Of a stretch of DNA of 14,216 bases, positions 1 to 6,880 are shown in pieces; position 1 is the first letter of the stretch, and every line of letters starts with the position of its first letter. The DNA comes from an uncultured Prevotellaceae bacterium (GTDB lineage Bacteria; Bacteroidota; Bacteroidia; Bacteroidales; Bacteroidaceae), in assembly GCA_937910905.1 (NCBI GenBank), contig CALEPV010000036.1, positions 1 to 14,216 of the forward strand. Reading direction: 5' to 3'. The notes below the pieces were generated by a model that saw nothing but the letters and a program-made list of their open reading frames with translations, was not told the origin of the DNA and made no database searches. The position numbers and the translations under genes are program-made.

Positions 1-54
1 AGATATACGATTAATAAAGGGTTTTGCAAGTGCGCTCTAAGCGCCTAACCCAAT
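1..54 (+). mobile_element. Right end of a MITE-like element (partial copy)
   Basis: Bases 1-54 are identical to 12907-12960, the right end of the element that interrupts cas8c, and lie in the same orientation. The copy carries the terminal inverted repeat (AGTGCGCTCTAAGCGCCTAA, then CCC and A) at 29-52. The rest of the element would lie upstream of the window. The match stops at 54, where flanking DNA begins. If position 1 is a contig end, an assembly break in a repeat is also possible. Confidence 0.8.
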
Positions 55-91
55 TGATGAAAATTGATGAGAATTGATGAAGATTGACGAT
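52..91. repeat. 10-bp tandem repeat, about four units
   Basis: Successive 10-mers starting at 52 read AATTGATGAA, AATTGATGAG, AATTGATGAA and a diverged GATTGACGAT. The array begins at the end of the MITE copy. The unit length is not a multiple of three and no reading frame runs through it. It equals the approximate target-duplication length of the same element in cas8c, so the units may be related to insertion or excision footprints (inference). Confidence 0.75.
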
Positions 92-327
92 GCAGTTCGG
101 ATGCTTAGTACATATCGCACAATTCGTGGTGAGGTTTCAAACGCAAATATGTGCGCACTTTTACATTCATTAACACAGGAAGCCCACCAAATCGAGGATA
201 TTTCACGCTGGAAAACGACATATTACATCAAAATAACTGTTATTTAAGGGTGGATTTTCGCCTCAAAATAGAATCGCAATGTCATTTTCCGTGCCTTATA
301 AGGCTAAATTAGCAATGAAGTCCACCA
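92..327. other. Non-coding stretch without recognisable gene
   Basis: AT-rich sequence with no long open frame and no recognisable RNA gene. A 28-codon frame (ATG at 279, stop at 363-365) exists, but it has no recognisable product, and its last codons form the left arm of the hairpin at 340-394, so it is not called. Phrases of the type CCACCAAA recur at 183-190 and 322-329. Confidence 0.5.
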
Positions 328-339
328 AAGCTCACCAAG

Positions 340-398
340 AAGCTCACCAGATAATAGATTTATAATGAAGTAGTTAACTAAAAGTGGTGAGCTTTTTT
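340..398 (+). terminator. Terminator-like hairpin with T-run
   Basis: AAGCTCACCA at 340-349 is a perfect 10-bp complement of TGGTGAGCTT at 385-394, which runs directly into further Ts. The loop is 35 bases, long for an intrinsic terminator. A second copy of the left arm at 328-337 could pair with the same right arm, so two alternative foldings are possible. It may end a transcript from upstream of the window, or be a remnant of a degraded gene. Confidence 0.45.
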
Positions 399-490
399 GA
401 GTGATATTGCAAATAAAAGTAGGTGTATGGATTGCATATCGACTAAATACAAATCGAACATCACCCATCGATACATTACAGTATGCGCTG

Positions 491-666
491 CATCACGTCG
501 ATGAGGGCGAGACATCACGTCGATGAAGCTCTTGCATCGCGATGTCTCAAGTGCTTCACCGCGATGAGTAGCACGTTGCACCGCGATGCAACACACCTTG
601 CAGCGTGCTGCACGAGGTTGAACAGCGCGCTGCACGAGGTTGTACAGCACGCTGTTCAGGGGAAAG
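491..666. repeat. 22-bp tandem array with palindromic cores, eight units
   Basis: Ten-base cores recur at exactly 22-bp spacing, starting at 491, 513, 535, 557, 579, 601, 623 and 645. They read CATCACGTCG, CATCACGTCG, CATCGCGATG, CACCGCGATG, CACCGCGATG, CAGCGTGCTG, CAGCGCGCTG and CAGCACGCTG. Several are perfect or near-perfect palindromes. Units 6 and 7 match at 20 of 22 positions; distant units differ much more outside the core. A 22-bp period cannot keep a reading frame, so the short open frames across this region on both strands are not credible genes. Function is unknown: candidates are a protein-binding array with sites on one helix face, a structured transcript, or a decayed minisatellite. 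Confidence 0.8.
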
Positions 667-713
667 GATCTGTTTGTCGTTTTGACCCAAACCGGTCGTT
701 AGGATTTATGTCA

Positions 714-796
714 ATAAGCTGTAAGCAGTAAGCCGTAAGCCGTAAGCTGTAAGCTGTAAGCCATAAGCTGTAAGCAGTAAGCCGTAAGCCGTAAGC
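714..796. repeat. Heptanucleotide tandem repeat (RTAAGCN), 12 units
   Basis: Eleven full heptamers plus a final hexamer follow the form (G/A)TAAGC(A/C/T). The 28-bp block 714-741 is repeated exactly at 763-790, giving a 49-bp (seven-unit) higher-order period, so the array has grown by block duplication as well as by single units. It lies between the 22-bp array and the terminators of the minus-strand operon. It resembles short tandem heptamer repeats known from other bacteria; no function can be assigned from sequence. Confidence 0.9.
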
Positions 797-811
797 AAGC
801 AATGAACATAC

Positions 812-834
812 TGAAAACAAGCCCCGTAGGGGCT
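812..834 (-). terminator. Intrinsic terminator of the mtaB-glycosyltransferase operon
   Basis: Read on the minus strand, AGCCCC, a TAC loop and GGGGCT are followed by TGTTTTC, a short GC-rich stem with a T-rich tail. It lies about 40 bases beyond the glycosyltransferase stop and follows a second, stronger hairpin at 844-867. Confidence 0.65.
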
Positions 835-843
835 ATAGAACCC

Positions 844-867
844 AACACAGGGGCTTGCCCCTGTGTT
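844..867 (-). terminator. Perfect 11-bp hairpin just after the glycosyltransferase gene
   Basis: AACACAGGGGC (844-854) and GCCCCTGTGTT (857-867) are perfect complements with only two bases between them, 7 bases past the minus-strand stop at 875. There is no T-run directly after it on the minus strand, so it may act with the hairpin at 820-834 as a tandem terminator or as a 3'-end stabilising stem. Confidence 0.6.
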
Positions 868-874
868 AGCCGGA

Positions 875-1897
875 TTACAGCTGCGAGAAGCGACGATGCC
901 GTCGCAGGTAGTACTCAACGAGCAGGCTGCGAGGGTAGATTTCCTTGATTGTACCGCGGGACGAGGATGCCTGAGCTGCTGCAAGATTGGCGGCACGGTC
1001 GGCATCGAAGATGTGGTGCTGGCTACGGAATGTGCTGCGTGCTCGTAGCACAGCGCGGAAACTGCGCCACTGACCTTTCAGCAGGAACATCAGCGCAGCC
1101 AGAGCATCGAGCCAGCGACGCCTGCGGAGCACGGGGCGGAGTTGCCCGTCAGGGAGGTTCTTATATAATAGGTATAGGTTGTTGCGAAAATTGAGGAACG
1201 TCTTGCGCGGGTTCTCCTTGGGTAGCGTGCCGCCTCCCACATGGTAGACGACAGAGGCCGGCACACAGACGATGCGATGCCCTCGGGCCCTCATACGCCA
1301 GCACAGGTCTATCTCCTCCTGATGCGCAAAGAAGCGGGCATCGAGTGCGCCCACAGCCCAGTAGGTGTCAGCCCGCACCATCAGGGCAGCACCAGTGGCC
1401 CAGAACACGTCGGCCACTGTGTCGTACTGCCCGCTGTCGCGCTCCACGGTATTGAAGATGCGTCCGCGACAGTAGGGGTAGCCCAGATAGTCGATGTATC
1501 CACCTGCGGCTCCGGCATACTCCAGCAGCGTGCGGTCGTACTCCGCCAACAGCTTGGGCTGACAGGCGGCCACATCGTGATGAGCCTCCATATAACTGAG
1601 CAGCGGCTGCAACCAGTTTGGTGTCACCTCGACATCGCTGTTGAGTAGCAGATAGTAGCGCGCCTCGACCTGCTGCAAGGCGCGATTGTAGCCTTCGGCA
1701 AAACCGTAGTTCTGATGAAGCTCTATGATTTCCACCGTCGGGAACTCGCTACGCAGCATCTGCAGGGAGCCATCGTCCGACCCATTGTCCGCCACAATCA
1801 CACGCGCCTCAGCGCTATGCCGGAGCACTGACGGCAGGAAGCGGCGCATCATCTGTTCGCCGTTCCAGTTGAGTATCACTATAGCTATGTCCTTCAT
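875..1897 (-). CDS. Family 2 glycosyltransferase
   Basis: A 340-residue protein of the GT-A/GT2 superfamily that transfers a sugar from a nucleotide-sugar donor to a glycan or lipid-linked acceptor at the inner face of the membrane. The N-terminus has the NWNG motif (residues 10-13), VADNGSDDGS (35-44) for nucleotide binding, and LLNSDVEV with Asp88 as the DxD-like metal site. Further on, a region with HQEEIDLCWRMRARG and VYHVGGGT is typical of rhamnosyl/galactosyl-transferase-like GT2 members. The frame is open further upstream, but the ATG at 1897 is chosen because MKDIAIVILNWNG begins exactly at the family start and overlaps the mtaB stop by ATGA, which suggests translational coupling. The donor and acceptor cannot be inferred, and no other glycan gene is adjacent in the window. 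Confidence 0.9.
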   Translation of the reverse strand: MKDIAIVILNWNGEQMMRRFLPSVLRHSAEARVIVADNGSDDGSLQMLRSEFPTVEIIELHQNYGFAEGYNRALQQVEARYYLLLNSDVEVTPNWLQPLLSYMEAHHDVAACQPKLLAEYDRTLLEYAGAAGGYIDYLGYPYCRGRIFNTVERDSGQYDTVADVFWATGAALMVRADTYWAVGALDARFFAHQEEIDLCWRMRARGHRIVCVPASVVYHVGGGTLPKENPRKTFLNFRNNLYLLYKNLPDGQLRPVLRRRRWLDALAALMFLLKGQWRSFRAVLRARSTFRSQHHIFDADRAANLAAAQASSSRGTIKEIYPRSLLVEYYLRRHRRFSQL

Positions 1898-3273
1898 ACT
1901 ACCTCTGCGATAATAGCATCGTGTGCTGCATTCCAGCCAGCCAAGCGGCAAGCCAGAATCTGATTGTCCAGGCCTGTGCTGTCGGTGGTCAGCTCCACAC
2001 GTATATAGTTGTCCGTGAATCCGTGGTACACGCCCTTGTTGCTGGAATGCTCCAGCAGCACAGGCCGTACCTGTCCGATGAAGTGCTCGTAGAATGCCGT
2101 GAGCTTGCGCTGGCTGACGCTCAGCAGCTGCTCGCTGCGGGCATGTTTCTCCTGCGGCGACACGCGGTGCGGTATGCGTAAGGCGGCTGTACCTGGCCGC
2201 TCGGAGTAGGAGAACACATGAAGCTGCGACACGGGCAGCGACTCGATGAACTGCAACCCCTGTTCGAACAGCTGCTCCGTCTCACCCCGCGTGCCTACTA
2301 TCACGTCCACGCCGATGAAGCAATCCGGCAGAGCCTCCTTCACCCGCTCCACCTTGCGCCGGAACAAAGCCGTGTCGTAGCGGCGGTGCATCAGACGCAA
2401 CACCTCGTCGGAGCCAGCCTGCAGAGGTATATGGAAATGTGGCATGAAGGCTCGCGACTGAGCCACGAACTCAATCACCTCGTCCGTCAGCAGGTTCGGT
2501 TCAATGCTGGATATACGGTACCGGCTGATACCATCCACATCGTCCAGCGCCCGGATCAGGTCTATGAAGCTCTCGCCTGTGGTACGGCCGAAGTCGCCTA
2601 TGTTCACACCAGTAAGCACAATCTCGCGTCCTCCCTGCGACGCAGCCTTGCGTGCCTGCTCCACCATCGACGTCACGGTTCCGTTGCGGCTACGCCCGCG
2701 AGCGAAGGGGATGGTGCAGTAAGTGCAGAAGTAATTGCAGCCGTCCTGCACCTTTAAGAAATAGCGCGTGCGCTCACCGCGCGCGCACGAGGGGACGAAG
2801 ATGTCCTCCTGCCGGCCACAGGGTTCAGAAGCCTGCTGCTCCATAGCAGCCTCGCTGCGCTCTGTCACGAGACGGGCTATGCGCTGCACGATGCTCCCCT
2901 TCTCACTCTGCCCCAGCACCAGGCTCACACCGTCGATAGCCGCTACCTCATCGGGTTTGAGCTGGGCGTAGCAGCCTGTGACCACGACAATGGCATCCGG
3001 ATTGTGCCGCACCAGACGATGTATGGCCTGACGACACTTGCTGTCGGCCACCTCAGTCACGCTGCATGTGTTGACCACACAGATATCAGCCCGCTCCGTA
3101 GTCGCGGCACTACTCACCCCCACCTGCTCCAATCGCTCCTGCATGGCAGCCGTCTCAGCGAAGTTCAGCTTGCAGCCCAAGGTGAAGTACCTGGCCTTCA
3201 TACCATGCAAAGCCAGGCTGTCCGTATCCTCACCCTCCGACATGGTCGTATTTATAGAGTCGCTTGTCGTCAT
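1894..3273 (-). CDS. mtaB: tRNA (N6-threonylcarbamoyladenosine-C2)-methylthiotransferase MtaB
   Basis: A 459-residue radical-SAM methylthiotransferase expected to convert t6A37 to ms2t6A37 in ANN-decoding tRNAs, using two iron-sulphur clusters. The N-terminal UPF0004-type domain starts at YFTLGCKLN with cluster cysteines Cys34, Cys70 and Cys101. The radical-SAM motif is DGCNYFCTYCTIP with Cys179, Cys183 and Cys186. A TRAM-like C-terminal region follows. The GCKLN signature and overall length fit MtaB better than MiaB or RimO. The N-terminus has about 25 extra residues before MKARYF, so a later start at residue 11 or 25 is possible; residue 1 is kept because a promoter -7 element lies about 25 bases upstream. 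It is the first gene of a two-gene operon with the glycosyltransferase, with no obvious functional link. Confidence 0.93.
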   Translation of the reverse strand: MTTSDSINTTMSEGEDTDSLALHGMKARYFTLGCKLNFAETAAMQERLEQVGVSSAATTERADICVVNTCSVTEVADSKCRQAIHRLVRHNPDAIVVVTGCYAQLKPDEVAAIDGVSLVLGQSEKGSIVQRIARLVTERSEAAMEQQASEPCGRQEDIFVPSCARGERTRYFLKVQDGCNYFCTYCTIPFARGRSRNGTVTSMVEQARKAASQGGREIVLTGVNIGDFGRTTGESFIDLIRALDDVDGISRYRISSIEPNLLTDEVIEFVAQSRAFMPHFHIPLQAGSDEVLRLMHRRYDTALFRRKVERVKEALPDCFIGVDVIVGTRGETEQLFEQGLQFIESLPVSQLHVFSYSERPGTAALRIPHRVSPQEKHARSEQLLSVSQRKLTAFYEHFIGQVRPVLLEHSSNKGVYHGFTDNYIRVELTTDSTGLDNQILACRLAGWNAAHDAIIAEVV

Positions 3274-3297
3274 CCGTCAAATGTTAAATTGCGGGCA

Positions 3298-3305
3298 CAA
3301 AGGTA
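3298..3305 (-). promoter_or_regulatory. Bacteroidetes -7 element for mtaB
   Basis: On the minus strand the sequence reads TACCTTTG, matching the TAnnTTTG -7 consensus of the Bacteroidetes primary sigma factor, about 25 bases before the mtaB ATG. At the expected -33 position the match to TTTG is poor (TGTC with a 21-bp spacer). Confidence 0.55.
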
Positions 3306-3410
3306 CTACATCACCCCCAATTTCTTGACATTGAGCAAGCTAAATGCAGATTTTTTGGTTTTAGGCGAAAAAAGTTGGCTCGGAGTGATACAACCTACAC
3401 AAAAACCACC

Positions 3411-3418
3411 TACCTTTG
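3411..3418 (+). promoter_or_regulatory. Bacteroidetes -7 element for the small lipoprotein gene
   Basis: TACCTTTG matches the TAnnTTTG consensus and lies 65 bases before the ATG at 3484, which would leave a leader of about 60 nt. No good TTTG is present at the expected -33 distance. It is divergent from the mtaB -7 element about 105 bp away. Confidence 0.55.
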
Positions 3419-3483
3419 CAGCGATTTCAGAAAAGAACAATCACAAACAATTATCTGTTTAACATTTTTAATTGAAAAGCAAA

Positions 3484-3705
3484 ATGAAAAAGATTGCATT
3501 TATGTTCGTTGCCGCTATGGCTATGACTTTCGCCGCTTGCGGTGGTAACGCTACTACTGAGGCTCCTGCAGAGGAGGCTGCTGCTGAAGAGGCTGTAGTT
3601 GAAGAGGCTGCTGAGGCTGCTGAAGAGGCTACTGAGGAGGCTGCTGCTGAAGAGGCTCCTGCAGAGGAGGCTGCTGCTGAAGAGGCTCCCGCCGAGGCTG
3701 AGTAA
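3484..3705 (+). CDS. Small Ala/Glu-rich lipoprotein
   Basis: A 73-residue protein with a lipoprotein signal peptide: MKK, a hydrophobic stretch (IAFMFVAAMAMTF), then AAC, with Cys19 as the likely lipidated residue followed by Gly-Gly-Asn. The mature part of about 55 residues is almost only Ala, Glu, Pro, Thr and Val in repeats of EEAAAEEA and EEAPAEEA. It is strongly acidic and probably extended. A 36-bp DNA segment (3559-3594) recurs exactly at 3652-3687, showing internal duplication. The frame is open to a TTG at 3472, but the ATG at 3484 gives a normal signal peptide. It is a single gene with its own promoter element and terminator. It is expected at the periplasmic face of the inner or outer membrane; the specific role is unknown. 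Confidence 0.8.
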   Translation: MKKIAFMFVAAMAMTFAACGGNATTEAPAEEAAAEEAVVEEAAEAAEEATEEAAAEEAPAEEAAAEEAPAEAE

Positions 3706-3730
3706 TCTTACGAACATAAGAGTACCAGAC

Positions 3731-3762
3731 AGCTCTGTCCACCAGGTGGGCAGAGCTTTTTT
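3731..3762 (+). terminator. Strong intrinsic terminator after the lipoprotein gene
   Basis: AGCTCTGTCC (3731-3740) pairs with GGGCAGAGCT (3748-3757) with one G-U wobble, and the stem is followed by TTTTT. It ends only 19 bases before the next start codon at 3781, and I see no clear promoter between them, so some read-through into the next gene is possible. Confidence 0.88.
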
Positions 3763-3780
3763 CGCAAAATACAGAACACA

Positions 3781-6723
3781 ATGAAAAGAGACCAGCTACT
3801 GCTGCAAGACACACAGTTTGTCGACCTGATGGCACGTCGCATCTTCAACGTGCTACTGATAGCCAACCCCTACGACGCATTCATGCTGGAGGACGACGGC
3901 CGCGTGGACGAAAAGATATTCGACGAGTACGCCAAGTTAGGCCTGCGCTATCCACCGAGATTCATCCAGGTAGCATCCGAGGAGGAAGCCTTGCGCCAGA
4001 TGGAGTCGTTCAGCTTCGACCTGGTGATAGTGATGCCAGGTACGGACAACAACGACATCTTCGACATAGCCCGCGGCATCAAGGAGCTGCACCCGCAAAT
4101 CCCCTGCGTGGTGCTGACACCGTTCTCGCACGGCATCAGCAAGCGTATGGAGCACGAGGACCTCTCTGCATTCGACTATGTGTTCTGCTGGCTGGGCAAC
4201 ACCGAGCTGCTGCTGTCCATAATCAAGCTGATTGAGGACAAGATGAACCTGGAGCACGACGTGGCTGCCGGCGTTCAGATGATCATGCTGGTGGAGGACA
4301 ATGTGCGATTCTACTCGAGCATCTTGCCCAACCTGTACAACTTCGTGCTGCAGCAGTCGCTCGAATTTGCCACAGAAGCCCTCAACTCGCAACTGGAGAC
4401 CCTGCGCATGCGAGGCCGACCAAAGATTGTGCTGGCCCGAAACTACGAAGAGGCGTGGGATCTGTACGAGCGTTATGCCGACCACACACTGGGCATCATA
4501 TCCGACTGCCGCTTCCCGCACAACGGCACCGTCGACGAGACTGCCGGCATCACGCTGCTCACCGCCATCCGTGAGCGTGACCCATACATACCGCTCATCA
4601 TGGAGTCGAGCGAGCCGGAGAAGGCTACGCTGTGCGAGCCCATCAAGGCACGGTTCATAGATAAGAATTCCAAGAAGATGGGCGTGGACCTGCGCAAGCT
4701 CATCAACCACTACTTCGGTTTCGGCGACTTCGTGTTCCGCGACCCGAAGACCATGCAGGAAGTAGCCCGGCTGCGCAACCTCAAGGACCTGCAGGACAAC
4801 ATATTCAAGCTGCCGAAAGAGTCGCTGCTGTACCACGTGTCCCACAACAACGTGTCGCGCTGGCTGGGTTCACGTGCGCTGTTCCCGATAGCGGAATTCC
4901 TGAAGCGCATCACGTGGACCAGCCTGAAGGACGTGGATGCGCACCGCCAGATCATCTTCGATGCCATTGTGTCGTATCGCAAGATGAAGAACAAAGGCGT
5001 TGTGGCCGTGTTCCAGCGCGACCGCTTCGACCGCTACTCCAACTTCGCACGTATCGGCGAAGGCTCGCTGGGCGGCAAGGGCCGCGGCCTGGCCTTCATC
5101 GACAATATGATAAAGAAGCACCCCGACCTCGACAACTACGACACCGCCACCATCAGCATCCCCAAGACTGTGGTGCTCTGCACAGATGTGTTCGACGAGT
5201 TCATGGACACCAACGAGCTGTATCAGATAGCGCTGTCCGACCAGCCCGACGATGAGATACTGCGCCAGTTCCTGCACGCCCGTCTGCCGGCACGACTCAT
5301 CGGCGACCTAATGGCCTTCCTCGATGTCGTGCAGACGCCTGTGGCCATACGCTCCAGCTCGCTGCTCGAAGACAGCCACTACCAGCCCTTCGCCGGCATA
5401 TATTCTACATATATGATTCCATACGTGGCCGACAAGTATGAACGCCTCCACATGCTGTCAGATGCCATCAAGGCTGTGTATGCCAGCGTATACTATACCG
5501 ACTCCAAAGCCTACATGACTGCCACCAGCAACGTCATAGACCAAGAGAAGATGGCTGTGATACTACAGGAGGTGGTTGGTTCGCAGCACGGCGACCGTTT
5601 CTACCCCACCCTGTCCGGCGTGGCACGCTCCGTCAACTATTACCCCATAGGCGACGAGCTGGCCGAGGAAGGCACCGTGAATCTGGCACTTGGCCTGGGC
5701 AAGTACATAGTGGATGGCGGTCAGTGCCTGCGCGTGTGTCCGTCGCACCCCGACCATGTGCTGCAGACATCAGAAATGGAGATTGCGCTGAAGGAGACAC
5801 AGACACGCTTCTATGCCCTCGACCTGAAGAACCCGCCGACAGAGTTTCTGAAAGACGACGGCTTCAACCTGCTGAAGCTACGCGTAAACCAAGCCGAGCC
5901 CGACGGCACCTTGCAGTACATAGCCTCCACCTACGACCCATACGATATGGTCATACGCGACGGCATCTACGAAGGCGGCCGCAAGGTAATCACATTCACA
6001 GGCCTGCTGCAGCACGACGTATTCCCCCTGCCCGACATCATGCGAAAAGTGATGCGCTACGGACAGGACGAGATGCGCCGTCCTGTGGAGATAGAATTTG
6101 CCGCTGACATAACCAACACACCCGGCGAGCCATCTGTTCTGGAGTTCCACCTGCTGCAGATCAGGCCCATGGTGGACAACAAGCAGATGCTCGACGAGGA
6201 CCTGAGCGAAGTGCCCGACGAGCAATGCCTGCTGCGCTCGCACAACGCCATAGGCCACGGCATACTCAACGACATACACGACATCGTATACGTCAAGACC
6301 GAGAGCTGGAGCGCATCTGCCAATCCCGCTATTGCCGACGAGGTGCAAAGCATCAACCGCCAGTTCCTTGACCAGGGACTCAGCTATGTGCTCGTCGGCC
6401 CCGGACGCTGGGGCAGCAGCGACCCCTGGCTGGGCATACCCGTCAAGTGGCCGGCAATATCAGCATCCAAGGTGATTGTCGAAGCCGGACTCGACCAGTA
6501 CCGCGTAGACCCATCACAAGGCACCCACTTCTTCCAGAACCTGACCAGTTTCGGTGTGGCCTACTTCACCATAAACGACTACATCGGCGACGGTATATAC
6601 CATCAGGACAGGCTGAATCAGATGCCTGCAACCATCGAGACAGCCCACGTCAGAGTGGTGCATTTCGACAATCCGCTCACCATTAAGGTCGACGGGATGA
6701 AGAAAGAGGGAGTTATTCTGTAG
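3781..6723 (+). CDS. Receiver-like plus PEP-synthase ATP-grasp domain protein
   Basis: A 980-residue cytoplasmic protein. Residues 22-150 form a degenerate receiver-like fold (FDLVIVMPG lacks the phosphoacceptor Asp). Residues about 166-310 look like an intact receiver: acidic pair Glu172/Asp173 in MLVEDN, phosphoacceptor Asp242 in GIISDCRFP, and Lys295 in FIDKN. Residues about 420-830 match the PEP/pyruvate-binding ATP-grasp domain of PEP synthase and pyruvate phosphate dikinase: GGKGRGLAFI (431-440), VAIRSSSLLEDS (521-532) with FAGIYST, and LQIRPMV near its end. The phospho-His swivelling domain and the PEP-binding TIM barrel of true PEP synthase are absent; a roughly 180-residue C-terminal region with VLVGPGRWGSSDP and DPSQGTHFFQNL replaces them. 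It is therefore unlikely to be a complete PEP synthase. It may be a phosphorylation-controlled ATP-binding or phosphotransfer regulator; the function is not known to me. Confidence 0.85.
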   Translation: MKRDQLLLQDTQFVDLMARRIFNVLLIANPYDAFMLEDDGRVDEKIFDEYAKLGLRYPPRFIQVASEEEALRQMESFSFDLVIVMPGTDNNDIFDIARGIKELHPQIPCVVLTPFSHGISKRMEHEDLSAFDYVFCWLGNTELLLSIIKLIEDKMNLEHDVAAGVQMIMLVEDNVRFYSSILPNLYNFVLQQSLEFATEALNSQLETLRMRGRPKIVLARNYEEAWDLYERYADHTLGIISDCRFPHNGTVDETAGITLLTAIRERDPYIPLIMESSEPEKATLCEPIKARFIDKNSKKMGVDLRKLINHYFGFGDFVFRDPKTMQEVARLRNLKDLQDNIFKLPKESLLYHVSHNNVSRWLGSRALFPIAEFLKRITWTSLKDVDAHRQIIFDAIVSYRKMKNKGVVAVFQRDRFDRYSNFARIGEGSLGGKGRGLAFIDNMIKKHPDLDNYDTATISIPKTVVLCTDVFDEFMDTNELYQIALSDQPDDEILRQFLHARLPARLIGDLMAFLDVVQTPVAIRSSSLLEDSHYQPFAGIYSTYMIPYVADKYERLHMLSDAIKAVYASVYYTDSKAYMTATSNVIDQEKMAVILQEVVGSQHGDRFYPTLSGVARSVNYYPIGDELAEEGTVNLALGLGKYIVDGGQCLRVCPSHPDHVLQTSEMEIALKETQTRFYALDLKNPPTEFLKDDGFNLLKLRVNQAEPDGTLQYIASTYDPYDMVIRDGIYEGGRKVITFTGLLQHDVFPLPDIMRKVMRYGQDEMRRPVEIEFAADITNTPGEPSVLEFHLLQIRPMVDNKQMLDEDLSEVPDEQCLLRSHNAIGHGILNDIHDIVYVKTESWSASANPAIADEVQSINRQFLDQGLSYVLVGPGRWGSSDPWLGIPVKWPAISASKVIVEAGLDQYRVDPSQGTHFFQNLTSFGVAYFTINDYIGDGIYHQDRLNQMPATIETAHVRVVHFDNPLTIKVDGMKKEGVIL

Positions 6724-6763
6724 TAACTTTTTTAATACACTTTTACATTTTGTATGTAATTTG

Positions 6764-6795
6764 TTTGGTCAATACTCTAAAATACCGTACTTTTG
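6764..6795 (+). promoter_or_regulatory. Canonical Bacteroidetes promoter for the OmpA-family gene
   Basis: TTTG (6764-6767), a 20-bp spacer and TACTTTTG (6788-6795) match the -33/-7 consensus TTTG-N19-21-TAnnTTTG exactly. The start site would be near 6800, leaving a leader of about 80 nt before the ATG at 6881. This is the clearest promoter in the window and fits a highly expressed porin. Confidence 0.85.
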
Positions 6796-6880
6796 TGCCA
6801 AATAAACGAGGTGTGGACAGCTCCCTCGCATCAAAACAGAGAACACAGAGTTTAATTTATACACATTATTATCACTTATT

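Noticed and set aside
491..666. Possible CRISPR array in the 22-bp periodic region
   Set aside because: Units are contiguous and degenerate, with cores of only 10 bp and no unique spacers of 30-38 bp. A type I-C array would have about 32-bp repeats.
378..731. Open frames on both strands over the 22-bp array (90 aa minus, 82 aa plus)
   Set aside because: They are Cys/Arg/His-rich translations of a repeat whose period is not a multiple of three, with no recognisable domain or start signal.
797..870. Rho-independent terminators read as a possible small RNA gene
   Set aside because: Both hairpins lie directly downstream of the minus-strand glycosyltransferase stop, and the second has a T-rich tail in that direction, which fits termination; there is no promoter evidence for a separate RNA.
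3937..4845. 302-aa minus-strand open frame inside the 980-aa gene
   Set aside because: It is a shadow of a GC-rich coding region on the plus strand, rich in His, Val and Gln without motifs; the plus frame has clear domains.
3781..6723. Assignment as phosphoenolpyruvate synthase (ppsA)
   Set aside because: Only the ATP-grasp module is recognisable; the phospho-His and PEP-binding domains are missing and receiver-like domains are fused in front.
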